Source of the DNA: Corynebacterium provencense
GTDB lineage: Bacteria > Actinomycetota > Actinomycetes > Mycobacteriales > Mycobacteriaceae
Length of the DNA stretch: 64,000 bases
Direction: 5' to 3'
Assembly: GCA_900049755.1 (NCBI GenBank)
Contig: LT160592.1
Span: 533,836-597,835 of the forward strand
Shown: positions 35,029 through 43,743 of the stretch, piece after piece
Layout of the letters: each line of letters begins with the position of its first letter
How positions within the stretch are numbered: the stretch's first letter is position 1
Translations under genes and position numbers: made by a program
Notes under the pieces: model-generated
What the model was told of the DNA's origin: nothing
The model's input: only the letters and a program-made list of their open reading frames with translations
Databases searched by the model: none

Positions 35029-36417
35029 TCAGCCCCGGATCACCCCGAGTGCCTTGGCGACGATCTCATCGATCCGGGCACGTGTCGGCGCCTCCACGTT
35101 CAGCCTGAGGAGGGGTTCGGTGTTCGAGGCACGGACGTTGAACCAGGAACCGTCGGCGAGCTCGACCGTCACCCCGTCAAGGTCGTCCGTGGACGTGGTC
35201 TCGTCCGCGAAGGCCCGGACCACAGCTGCGGTGCGGCCCGCCTGGTCGTCGACCCGGGAGTTGATCTCCCCTGACGCCTCGTAGCGGGAGTACTGCTTCT
35301 TCAGCTCCGACAGCGGCCTGTCCCCGGCTCCCAGGGTGGCCAGCACGTGCAGTGCGGCGATCATGCCCGAATCCGCGTTGAAGAAGTCCGAGAAGTAGTA
35401 GTGGGCGGAATGCTCGCCACCGAACACCGCGTGTTCCTCGGCCATGCGTGCCTTGATGAAGGAGTGCCCAACCCTGGTGCGCACCGGGTGTCCCCCGTGC
35501 TCCCGGATGATCTCCGGGACAGCCTTCGACGTGATGAGGTTGTGGATGATGGTGGCGCCCGGGTTCTGCTCAAGGTAGCGTTCCGCGATCATCGCGCAGA
35601 TCGCCGACGGGCTGACCGCCTCTCCTTTTTCGTCGACGATGAAGCAGCGGTCGGCGTCCCCGTCGAAGGCGACACCGATGTCGGACCCGGTCTCTACGGT
35701 GTACTTCTCGAGGTCGACGAGGTTCTTCGGGTCAAGGGGGTTGGCCTCGTGGTTGGGGAAGGTCCCGTCGAGTTCGAAGTACAGGTCGTGGAGGGTGAGG
35801 GACGGCTCCGTCCCCAGAACGGCGGGGGCCGTCAGTCCGCCCATGCCGTTGCCCGCGTCCACTGTGACGGTGAGCGGACGGATACCGTCCAGGGGCACGA
35901 GCTTCTTGAGGTAGGAGGCGTAGTCGCCGAGGACGTCCTTCTGCGTGACTGTACCGGCGGCGCCATGGTACGGGGGGACACCGTCGACGAGCATGTCGAC
36001 GATTTCCGTCAGACCGGTGTCCTGTCCCACGGGCCTGGCACCTGCACGGCACATCTTGATCCCGTTGTACTTCGCCGGGTTGTGGGAGGCGGTGAACATC
36101 GCGCCCGGGCAGTCAAGGGAACCGGACGCGTAGTAGAGCTCGTCTGTCGAGGTGAGACCCAGCTGGACCGCGTCCAGTCCCTGGGATGTCACGCCGGCGG
36201 CGAAGGCGTCAGCCAGGTCCGGAGAACTCGGGCGCATGTCGTGACCGATGACGACGGTCGAGGCCCCCTCGGCACGCATGAGGTTGCCGAAGGCTGCTCC
36301 GGTGTCCCGGACCAGGTCGGCGTCAATGCCTTCACCGACCACTCCTCGGACGTCATAGGCCTTGACGACGGAAGCGAGTCCGTCCCGGGTTCGGGGGCTG
36401 TGGGCTGAGGACGTCAT
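35029..36417 (-). CDS. manB: Phosphomannomutase/phosphoglucomutase
   Basis: 462 aa. The catalytic phosphoserine loop TASHNPAKYNG, the metal loop DGDADR and the sugar loop GEHSAHYYF are all present, with the C-terminal phosphate-binding RASNTEPLLRLNVE. It converts mannose 6-phosphate to mannose 1-phosphate, next to the ManA step. AAGGAG precedes the ATG. It is called PmmA or ManB in relatives. Confidence 0.93.
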   Translation of the reverse strand: MTSSAHSPRTRDGLASVVKAYDVRGVVGEGIDADLVRDTGAAFGNLMRAEGASTVVIGHDMRPSSPDLADAFAAGVTSQGLDAVQLGLTSTDELYYASGSLDCPGAMFTASHNPAKYNGIKMCRAGARPVGQDTGLTEIVDMLVDGVPPYHGAAGTVTQKDVLGDYASYLKKLVPLDGIRPLTVTVDAGNGMGGLTAPAVLGTEPSLTLHDLYFELDGTFPNHEANPLDPKNLVDLEKYTVETGSDIGVAFDGDADRCFIVDEKGEAVSPSAICAMIAERYLEQNPGATIIHNLITSKAVPEIIREHGGHPVRTRVGHSFIKARMAEEHAVFGGEHSAHYYFSDFFNADSGMIAALHVLATLGAGDRPLSELKKQYSRYEASGEINSRVDDQAGRTAAVVRAFADETTSTDDLDGVTVELADGSWFNVRASNTEPLLRLNVEAPTRARIDEIVAKALGVIRG

Positions 36418-36537
36418 GTGAACTCCTTGGGGTTCGGGATTCGGTGAGGGAAAACTGGCGGGGGCGGTGACTGCGCCTGCACCGGTACTGTCCGGGGTCC
36501 GCTGCGGTTCGCAGGGGCCCGCGCAGGGACCGGGGTG

Positions 36538-37008
36538 TCACTCACCGTCTTTCACCGCGTGAAGGTGTCGTGGAGGGGTGTGCCGGGGAAGGTTGCCCCG
36601 CGACGGGTGGTGACCGGTGGGCCGGGGAATGTCCTCCCGGCGCACGATCCGGGCCGCTGGTTGCGCAGGGCGCAGATCCGTCGGGGCGGTGACAGCGGTA
36701 CCGAACCGGTCTCCCCCGTCAGCGGCCGCCTCGAGGGCGGCAGCCAGGACCTCCATCTCTTCGTCGGTGAAGTCGCTGAGGTCGGCGTCCCCCGGAAGTC
36801 CCGGCGCCGGGACATCCTGCCGGACCAGCTCCCACCCCTCCGGCACGGTGAGCCGGGCCACGTGCCGGCTGCAGAGGTCCCAGCTGTGCGGGTCTCCCGC
36901 CGGGCCCAGCACAGTGACGGTCGCCCTGCTGGCCCGGTAGTTGTAGCGGAGCGTGGCCACGGCGGGGGCGCTGCATCCCGGCCGGGAGCACTGTCGGTAG
37001 TCAGTCAC
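36538..37008 (-). CDS. DUF3499 family protein
   Basis: 156 aa from GTG at 37008 (MTDYRQCSRPGCSAPAVATL). A TAAAAT hexamer ends 7 nt upstream; the ATG at 37017 lies over that hexamer and is a worse choice. The N-terminal half has a CxxxxC pair and later Cys/His residues suggesting metal binding. The C-terminal part is disordered and basic. The family is always near manB and whiB2 in mycolata (Rv3258c). Function is unknown. Confidence 0.8.
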   Translation of the reverse strand: MTDYRQCSRPGCSAPAVATLRYNYRASRATVTVLGPAGDPHSWDLCSRHVARLTVPEGWELVRQDVPAPGLPGDADLSDFTDEEMEVLAAALEAAADGGDRFGTAVTAPTDLRPAQPAARIVRREDIPRPTGHHPSRGNLPRHTPPRHLHAVKDGE

Positions 37009-37015
37009 AGCCGAC

Positions 37016-37021
37016 ATTTTA
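37016..37021 (-). promoter_or_regulatory. Leaderless -10 for the DUF3499 gene
   Basis: TAAAAT on the minus strand, 7 nt before GTG at 37008. Confidence 0.6.
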
Positions 37022-37096
37022 GCCCCCGGGCGGGACGGGGCGTCGGACCCTGCACCCTGCCGCCTGTCGCAACACCGGTGGCGCAGTACCCGGGGT

Positions 37097-37102
37097 TAGG
37101 AT
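37097..37102 (+). promoter_or_regulatory. Leaderless -10 for the metallopeptidase-family gene
   Basis: TAGGAT, 7 nt before the ATG at 37110. The AGGA between could also act as a ribosome site. Confidence 0.5.
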
Positions 37103-37109
37103 CAGGACC

Positions 37110-37619
37110 ATGACAGCATCCACGCGTAGAGAGGGCGGGCCGCACGGTGGACGGGGTTTCGGTGAGGTCCGTGCCGCCCGTCGTGACCGTCGTGGCCGGG
37201 GCCTGCGCGGGATCCTGATGCCGGACCTCCCCCGGCACCGGACAAGGTCCCAGCAGTTCGACGCCGCGGTCCTGGACGTGTACGCCGACGTGCTCGAACG
37301 CTTCGGCAGTCGTCTCGACGGGCTGGACATCGCCGTGGACATGATCCCCCGGATGAGGATGGACGCCTCGGTGCCGCAGTGGTCCGACGAGGTCGCCTCG
37401 GACGGACCGGTGCCCCTGGGCCGTCTCGTCCCGGTGGGGGTGGACGAGGACGGTAACCCGACCCGCCCCCGGCTGATCGTCTTCCGCCGGCCGGTCGAGG
37501 AGAGGTCGGCTGACCGTGCGGAACTCGAGCAGTGGCTGCGGTTCATCATCGCCAGTCTGGTGGCGACCTACCTCAACGTCACCCCTGACCTGGTTGACCC
37601 GGGTTTCGACTGGGACTGA
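37110..37619 (+). CDS. Metallopeptidase-family protein lacking its zinc motif (Rv3259-like)
   Basis: 169 aa. After a basic N terminus the fold of the small zincin-like family (COG3824) is recognisable: FDAAVLDVYADVLERF..., LIVFRRPVEERS and the C-terminal helix. The place where the family has HExxH reads ASLVATYLN, so no zinc ligands remain. It is therefore probably not a protease. In M. tuberculosis the neighbour of whiB2 and DUF3499 is this family. Function is unknown. Confidence 0.75.
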   Translation: MTASTRREGGPHGGRGFGEVRAARRDRRGRGLRGILMPDLPRHRTRSQQFDAAVLDVYADVLERFGSRLDGLDIAVDMIPRMRMDASVPQWSDEVASDGPVPLGRLVPVGVDEDGNPTRPRLIVFRRPVEERSADRAELEQWLRFIIASLVATYLNVTPDLVDPGFDWD

Positions 37620-37687
37620 GCCGGACACCGCGGAGGTGCGGGCCGGGGCGGGTGGACCGGGGTCCTGAGCTCCGGCCGGCACTCCGC

Positions 37688-38167
37688 CTACAGCTGCCCG
37701 AGACGCTTCTTCAGCCGGCGTCTCTCCCGTTCGGAGAGCCCTCCCCAGATGCCGAAACGTTCGTCATGCTCCAGAGCGTATTCGAGACATTCGTCACGCA
37801 CACTGCACGCACGGCAGATTCTCTTCGCCTCCCGGGTCGACCCCCCCTTCTCCGGAAAGAAGGCCTCAGGGTCCGTCTGGGCGCACAGCGCCTGCTCCTG
37901 CCACTCCTGGACGACACGGTCGTAGTAGGCGTCGAAGTCGTCGGTGAGGTCGGATCCGTTGACGGGGGCGCCGTCGACGACACCTCCCGACATTTCGGCG
38001 GCTTCCCTCAGAAGATCGCGCCGGCGCCGGGCCCGTCCCGACGCCGTCACCGGTGTGACGGCCGTCGCCGACGGATCCACCGCCGTGGCCCCTTCTGACA
38101 CCGGCTCCGGGAATGCGGGGAAATCACCCGGATCAGCGCCGTGGCGGACATCATCTCTGTCGTCCAC
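37688..38167 (-). CDS. whiB2: WhiB2-type [4Fe-4S] regulator of cell division
   Basis: 159 aa from GTG at 38167, which has AGGAGG at 6 nt. The Wbl core (ALCAQTDPEAFFPEKGGSTR, then RICRACSVRDEC with its four cysteines, GIWGGLSERERRRLKK) is nearly identical to mycobacterial WhiB2. The first 80 residues are a low-complexity extension absent from the 89-aa M. tuberculosis protein. WhiB2 (WhmD, WhcD in C. glutamicum) is needed for septation. Confidence 0.93.
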   Translation of the reverse strand: MDDRDDVRHGADPGDFPAFPEPVSEGATAVDPSATAVTPVTASGRARRRRDLLREAAEMSGGVVDGAPVNGSDLTDDFDAYYDRVVQEWQEQALCAQTDPEAFFPEKGGSTREAKRICRACSVRDECLEYALEHDERFGIWGGLSERERRRLKKRLGQL

Positions 38168-38492
38168 GCCGCCTCCTCTCCGTCTGCTCATTCCCCGTCT
38201 ACGTGGTCACCGGCGCAGGTTGGCAGGCCGGCGGCCGGTTGTCTACTCACCAGAGATTACACATACAGAATTACAAGTCTCAACCGGTGGAGGCCTCGAC
38301 GGTCGGCCCACCGGCACCACTGACCACATCTGTCACACGCCTCACAGGCGACAGCGGAAATATGTCCAGAATTGTACCGATATATGCAATAGGTAGCGTA
38401 GCCACACCACAATATATGGACACGGGGGCCGCAATACGGCTCGGAGGGCACAATATTCGGAACCTTCCGCCTCCGCCCCCTGAACCGCCGGG
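38168..38492 (-). promoter_or_regulatory. AT-rich region upstream of whiB2
   Basis: This 325-bp gap is much less GC-rich than the genes around it. A TAATCT element on the minus strand (38254-38259) is a candidate -10, with a leader of about 90 nt. A short inverted repeat (CGCCT-CAC-AGGCG) lies near 38340. No gene was recognised in it. Confidence 0.4.
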
Positions 38493-39614
38493 TCAGATGT
38501 CGCTGGAGAACCGGAGCCCTCCGTCGGGGATCTGCACTCCCGGCCAGACCCTGGCGAACCCGGACCCGCCGACGAGCTCGCAGCGGGCGCCGATGACAGC
38601 CCCCTCCCCAATGACCGAGTCCACCAGATGGGCCCGGGCACCGATCCGGGCACCGGCGGCGATCACGCACCGTTCCAGTGTCGCCCCCGCCTCGACAACC
38701 ACCCCCTCCAGAATCACGGAGGTGTCCACCCTGGCGCCGGCACCGATCTCGGCCCCGCGACCCACCACGGTACCGCCGAACAGGAGCGCCCCGCCCGCGA
38801 CCGCTGCGGACGGGTCGACCAGTGCCTCACCGTGCCTGCCCTCGATCAGCGGAGACGGCGCGATCCCGCGCACCAGGTCCGAGGAACCGCGGATGAAGTC
38901 CGAAGGGGTACCCAGATCACGCCAGTAGGCCTGGTCGACATGCCCGTACACCCGGGCACCCCGTTCCAGCAGCGCCGGGAACACCTCCCTCTCCACGGAA
39001 ACGGGCCGGCCCTCCGGGATCCCCTCGATGATGCTGCGCCGGAACACGTAGCACCCGGCATTGATCTGGTCGGTCGGCGGATCCTCCGTCTTCTCGAGGA
39101 ACTCCGTCACCCTTCCCTCGCTGTCGGTGGGTACGCAGCCGAAGGCACGGGGATCGGCCACCCGGAGAAGATGCAGTGTCACATCGGCGTCATTGTCGAC
39201 ATGGGTCCTCAGCACTGCGCCGAGATCCGTACCCCCCAGCACGTCACCGTTGAACACCATCGCCCGGTCATGGCGCAGCCGGTCGCAGACGTTCCGGATA
39301 CCACCTCCGGTTCCCAGAGGGTCCTTCTCGACGACGTACTCGATGTCGAGACCGAGGTCACTGCCGTCACCGAAGTACTCCTCGAACACCTCCGCCCGGT
39401 AGGAGGTGCCCATGACGACGTGGGTCATCCCGGCCTCCCGTATCCGGGCGAGGAGATGCTGGAGAAACGGGTAGCCTGCCACCGGCAGCATGGGTTTCGG
39501 TACCGACGTCGTCAACGGACGCAGCCGGGTCCCCTTTCCCCCCACAAGTATGACGGCATCGGTGGACGCGGCGAGGTCACCGGCGCTGACGGCGCCGGAA
39601 CTACGGTCGGTCAT
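38493..39614 (-). CDS. manC: Mannose-1-phosphate guanylyltransferase
   Basis: 373 aa. Nucleotide-binding motif ILVGGKGTRLRPLT, then PKPMLPVAGYPFL, and a C-terminal left-handed beta-helix with hexapeptide repeats. The sequence fits the actinobacterial enzyme of the Rv3264c type, which makes GDP-mannose from GTP and mannose 1-phosphate. It completes the ManA-ManB-ManC path within this region. A glucose-1-phosphate thymidylyltransferase activity cannot be excluded by sequence alone. Confidence 0.85.
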   Translation of the reverse strand: MTDRSSGAVSAGDLAASTDAVILVGGKGTRLRPLTTSVPKPMLPVAGYPFLQHLLARIREAGMTHVVMGTSYRAEVFEEYFGDGSDLGLDIEYVVEKDPLGTGGGIRNVCDRLRHDRAMVFNGDVLGGTDLGAVLRTHVDNDADVTLHLLRVADPRAFGCVPTDSEGRVTEFLEKTEDPPTDQINAGCYVFRRSIIEGIPEGRPVSVEREVFPALLERGARVYGHVDQAYWRDLGTPSDFIRGSSDLVRGIAPSPLIEGRHGEALVDPSAAVAGGALLFGGTVVGRGAEIGAGARVDTSVILEGVVVEAGATLERCVIAAGARIGARAHLVDSVIGEGAVIGARCELVGGSGFARVWPGVQIPDGGLRFSSDI

Positions 39615-39713
39615 GGGAACAGTCGTGTCCTTTTCACTGGAGGGGACGGCCGGTGACTCCGCCGCCCCGGCGGTCTTGAAAGATGGGCAAATGAGAGAAA
39701 GCGTACCCTCCGC

Positions 39714-40688
39714 TCAGCTGGATCCCCGGCTCCGCGATGAACGCAGTGCACGACGTGCGAGGAAGAGCATGACCGCACCGCGGACCTTCAGCCCCACTCG
39801 GAGCACCAGCCGCACCGGCGCCTGCCACGGGGCCGTCAGACGGTCGGCCTGGAAGCGGTAGGCGGACTCGTGGTGGGCGGGCACGGTGATCTCGGGATGG
39901 GAGGACGCCGAGTGCCCCCGGGCATGGGTGATCTCGGCGTCGGGGGTGAAAATGTTCTCCCAGCCGGCGCGGCTGAGACGGTCACCGAGGTCCACGTCCT
40001 CCATGTACATGAAGTAGCGTTCGTCGAATCCCCCGACCTCGTCGAAAGCCTCCCACCGCAGCAGCTGGCAGGAACCGGACAGCCAGCCGGAGGTCCGCTC
40101 GTGCGACATGTCGGAGTCGTCCCGGTACCTTCTGCTGAACGGGTTTCCCGGCCACAGGGGTGCCAGCAGCGCATGGCCGATACCGGAGAAGAGGGTCGGC
40201 ACCGCCCGCGCGGACGGGTACACCGAACCGTCGGGGTCCCGGATCAACGGCCCGACGGCCCCGGCACGCGGATGCCGGCGCGCCGCCTCGATCATCCGGT
40301 CCACCGCACCCGGGGTGAAGACCACGTCCGGGTTCGAAATGAGGACGAACTCGTCGTCGACCTCCCCGGCGTCCCGACGTGCCCTCACCGCCTCGACTCC
40401 CCGGTTCATCGCGGCCCCGTAGCCGATATTGCCCCCGGTCCGCAGCAGCTCCACACCCTCCCGGGCGGCGGCAGCCTCGGGGGCGCCGTCGGTCGATCCG
40501 TTGTCGGCCATGACAACGACCGCTCCGGCAGACACCGCACCGGGCACGGAGTCGAGGAACCGGGCGAGGTACTCACCTGGCGAAAAGGTCACGGTGATCA
40601 CCGCAAGGGGTCTGGCGGGCCGGCCCGGGGAACTTTCCGGGGACCCGCCCGAATTCTTGTTCAGGGAGCTGTCTGACGGCGTATCCAC
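39714..40688 (-). CDS. wbbL: Rhamnosyltransferase WbbL (arabinogalactan linker)
   Basis: 324 aa, GT2 family. Motifs ADNGSTDG and ISNPDVVF, then MYMEDVDLGDRLSRAGW, match the essential rhamnosyltransferase that adds L-rhamnose to decaprenyl-diphospho-GlcNAc, the start of the arabinogalactan linker. The GTG at 40688 has TAGGGT at 8 nt, suggesting a leaderless mRNA. It is clustered with rmlD, which supplies dTDP-rhamnose. Confidence 0.9.
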   Translation of the reverse strand: MDTPSDSSLNKNSGGSPESSPGRPARPLAVITVTFSPGEYLARFLDSVPGAVSAGAVVVMADNGSTDGAPEAAAAREGVELLRTGGNIGYGAAMNRGVEAVRARRDAGEVDDEFVLISNPDVVFTPGAVDRMIEAARRHPRAGAVGPLIRDPDGSVYPSARAVPTLFSGIGHALLAPLWPGNPFSRRYRDDSDMSHERTSGWLSGSCQLLRWEAFDEVGGFDERYFMYMEDVDLGDRLSRAGWENIFTPDAEITHARGHSASSHPEITVPAHHESAYRFQADRLTAPWQAPVRLVLRVGLKVRGAVMLFLARRALRSSRSRGSS

Positions 40689-40696
40689 GATCGACC

Positions 40697-40702
40697 ACCC
40701 TA
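40697..40702 (-). promoter_or_regulatory. Leaderless -10 for wbbL
   Basis: TAGGGT on the minus strand, 8 nt before GTG at 40688. Confidence 0.5.
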
Positions 40703-40751
40703 TCCCACGGTGCCGACGGCACGGCCCAACCCGGCCGGGTGTGGCCGGTGG

Positions 40752-41660
40752 TCACCCCCCTGCGACCGACAGCCCCTCCCGCAGGGAATCCCTCCACGGG
40801 GGCGGTGCCGTGGCGAGCCTGCACCAGTCGGACAGGTCGAGCACCGACCATGCCGGACGGCGCGCCGGAGACGGTCGGTCACCGCTGGCGCAGGCCCCCA
40901 CCCGGTCCGGATCGTGGCCGAGCAGCCGGAAGACCTCCCGGGCGAATCCGAACCAGGTGACCGGCTCCCCGGAGTCTGTGTAGTGGAGGGTGGGGGGCAG
41001 TTCGCCGGTCAGGCGCGACAGCTCCATCAGACCGGCGGCCAGGTCTCCTGCCCTGGTCGGCCTGCCTGTCTGGTCGTCGACGACGAGCGGGTCCCGGCCC
41101 GATGCGGCGAGGTCCGCCATCGTCGAGACGAAGTCCCGGCCCGGCTCATGCGGCCCGGACCACACCCATGCGGTCCGCACCACGGTTCCCCCGTGGGCGC
41201 GCACGGCGTCCTCCCCTGCGGCCTTGGTCGCACCGTAGACGTTCACGGGGTCCACGGGGTCGTCCACCTGCCACGGCCTGTCCGCCCGAACCGGGACGCC
41301 GGAGAACACGTAGTCGGTCGAGACATGGAGGAAACGGGCACCCACCTCGGCGGCGGCGGCCGCGAGAATACCGGGCGCTGTCGCGTTGACACCTTCCACC
41401 GCGGCTGCGTTGACCGGATCTTCGGCGGCGTCCACAGCTGTCCAGGCCGCGACGTTGACCACCGTGTCCGCAGACGCGAACAACCGCAGTGCCGTCTCCC
41501 GCAGGTCACGGGGGGACGCCAGCAGGTCCATGTCCCTCCTGGTCACCGGCACTGCTCCGGTGGCGACGAGTTCCCGGCCCACCTGGCCTGCCGCTCCGAC
41601 GGCAACGGTCGTACCCTGCTGCGCGGGGAAGACCGGTACCCCTGATCCGGATGTGTCCAT
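40752..41660 (-). CDS. rmlD: dTDP-4-dehydrorhamnose reductase
   Basis: 302 aa. The NAD(P) motif is VGAAGQVGREL, with the catalytic S/T-D-Y-x3-K set (HVSTDYVFSG and VYGATKAAGE). It makes dTDP-L-rhamnose, used by WbbL next door. The ATG at 41660 has TAAGAT at 8 nt. It is divergent from the LCP gene. Confidence 0.92.
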   Translation of the reverse strand: MDTSGSGVPVFPAQQGTTVAVGAAGQVGRELVATGAVPVTRRDMDLLASPRDLRETALRLFASADTVVNVAAWTAVDAAEDPVNAAAVEGVNATAPGILAAAAAEVGARFLHVSTDYVFSGVPVRADRPWQVDDPVDPVNVYGATKAAGEDAVRAHGGTVVRTAWVWSGPHEPGRDFVSTMADLAASGRDPLVVDDQTGRPTRAGDLAAGLMELSRLTGELPPTLHYTDSGEPVTWFGFAREVFRLLGHDPDRVGACASGDRPSPARRPAWSVLDLSDWCRLATAPPPWRDSLREGLSVAGG

Positions 41661-41668
41661 GTCGTGCC

Positions 41669-41674
41669 ATCTTA
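41669..41674 (-). promoter_or_regulatory. Leaderless -10 for rmlD
   Basis: TAAGAT on the minus strand, 8 nt before ATG at 41660. Confidence 0.55.
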
Positions 41675-41731
41675 GCGACGCAGGGGTACCGGCCGGTCTT
41701 CCGCCGGGGAGACACGGTGGCGGCCGTCACG

Positions 41732-41759
41732 TGGACATCGCAGGTCGGGCTAGTACAAT
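41732..41759 (+). promoter_or_regulatory. Promoter of the LCP gene
   Basis: TGGACA (41732-41737), 16 nt, TACAAT (41754-41759). This is the best sigma-A-like promoter in the window. The leader would be about 78 nt, with AAAGG before the ATG at 41844. Confidence 0.65.
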
Positions 41760-41843
41760 CTGCGCCTGACTGTGCTCTCCACGGTCCTCCCCCGTTGCAA
41801 CGCGTCGACGCCCGTCGCCGACGCGGCGTCCGAAAGGTGAAGA

Positions 41844-43686
41844 ATGAGCGAATCCGACCGGCCGTCCCGACCTTCCGGGTCCCAGGGCGGCCGCGGACGC
41901 CACGCACGGCCGGACGACCGCACACCACGCCGCATCCGGGACGGCCACCCCCCCCCCCCCCAGCTGCCCCCGCGGGGCCCCCCCGGGGGGGGGGGGGCAC
42001 AGGAGAGAAAACGGGGCGCGGGCCCCCGCGGCTGCCGGCGCCGCAGCGTCCCCCCCCGCGGACCGTCCCCGCCGCGCCCGGCGACGGGCGGCCGGGACGG
42101 CGAAGCGGTCCTCCGGTCCGCACGACCACCGTCAGCTCGGTTCCACACCGGTCAAGGTCGTCCTCAGCGTCCTGGCCGTGATCCTTCTCGTCGGCGGCGG
42201 ATACGCGTACTCCGCGGTGGGAAGACTCTCGGGGAACCTGGCGACCACCGGCGGGCTCGACCTGGGGAACCAGGCCGACGGTGCCACCGACATCCTGCTC
42301 GTCGGCATCGACTCCCGCACGGACGCCAAAGGCAACCCCCTGTCACAGGATGAGATTGACATGCTGCGGGCAGGTGAGGAGGAGACCACCAGCACCGACA
42401 CAATGATCCTCATCCGGATCCCCAACGACGGTTCCTCCGCGACCGCCGTCTCCCTGCCCCGGGACACCTACGTCAACGGTGGCGAGGAACTCGGCAACGT
42501 CAAACTGAACTCTGTCTACGGCAGTACGAAGTTCTACCGGGAGCAGGAACTGACGGAGAAGGCCGCGGCCGCCGGAGAGACCCCCGACGAGGCCCGGATC
42601 AGCTCGGAAGCGGTGCAGGCCGGCAGGGAGGCCCTCGTGAGCTCCATCGCCAACCTCACCGGAATCAGTGTGGACCATTACGCAGAGGTCGGTCTCCTGG
42701 GGTTCGTCCTGCTCACCGACGCAGTCGGGGGTGTGGATGTATGTCTCAACAACCCTGTCGACGAACCCCTGTCAGGGGCCAAGTTCCCGGCGGGACGACA
42801 GACACTTGACGGCAGAGACGCCCTGAGTTTCGTCAGGCAGCGCCACGACCTGCCCCGCGGGGACCTGGACCGGATCACCCGCCAGCAGGCGTACCTGGCC
42901 AGCCTGGCGAACAAGATCCTCAGCGCCCGGACCCTGTCCGACCCCGGTCAGCTGGGAAAACTCAACGACGCGGTGTCACGGTCGGTCACCATCGACTCAG
43001 GCTGGGACATCATGGGGCTGGCAACCCAGATGCAGAACCTCTCCGGGGGCAACGTCACCTTCCAGACCATTCCTGTCACCAGCATCGACGGAACCGGCGA
43101 CTACGGAGAATCGGTGGTGACGGTGAATCCCGACCAGGTCCACGCCTTCTTCCGTACCCTCCTCGGTGACGACGGGTCCGGTGCCACGGAGACCTCCGCC
43201 GCACCGGAAGAGGAAATCCCTGACTACGATCCCGCCGAGTCCACGGTCTCGGTGCTCAACGCGGGCAATGTCGACGGTCTGGCGACCCGCGTCGGTGACC
43301 TGGTCGCCGGCGCCGGGTTCACGGTCGGTGAAGTCGGGAACCACACCGAGACCGGGGTCTCCGAGAGCCAGGTCAACGTCGCCGACGCCTCGGACCCCGC
43401 CGCCCGCGACCTGGCTCGCAAACTGGGTGGCCTCGAGGTCGTGGAGGATGCCAGCCTGGCACCCGGTCAGATCAGCGTCACCCTGTCCGGCACCTACGAC
43501 GGCCCCGGAGACACCGCAGACGACACCCGGACCCTGTCCGGATCCGACGGCCCCGGTACCACGGGAACCACCGGTGGAACGACCAGCTCGGAGGACGCCG
43601 TAGGAACGCCCGGAACCACGGACGGCACGACGGACCGGCAGGCACCCATCTCCGCCGGCACCGACGGCCCCATGTGTGTGAACTGA
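41844..43686 (+). CDS. LytR-CpsA-Psr (LCP) cell-wall ligase, frameshifted near the N terminus
   Basis: The start MSESDRPSRPS at 41844 is in one frame. The membrane segment (VKVVLSVLAVILLVGGGYAYS), LCP domain (DILLVGIDSR, VSLPRDTYV, VRQRHDLPRGDLDRI) and C-terminal LytR_C domain are in another. The switch falls in the homopolymer block at 41948-41997. One surplus base there would account for it, giving a 613-aa protein. LCP enzymes attach arabinogalactan to peptidoglycan. Read from the intact frame only, translation would begin at GTG 42178 and lose the cytoplasmic tail and part of the membrane segment. Confidence 0.85.
41948..41997. other. C and G homopolymer block, probably unreliable sequence
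   Basis: Runs of about 14 C, 7 C and 13 G lie within 50 bp. Nothing else in the window looks like this, and the LCP frame is broken here. Confidence 0.8.
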
Positions 43687-43743
43687 CCGGAACCGTCCCA
43701 CGGCGGGCTGTCCTGACCGGTTCCCCCTTAACCGGCTCTCACT

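Noticed and set aside
43689..43724. Terminator after the LCP gene
   Set aside because: A 7-bp stem with a 22-nt loop is unconvincing.
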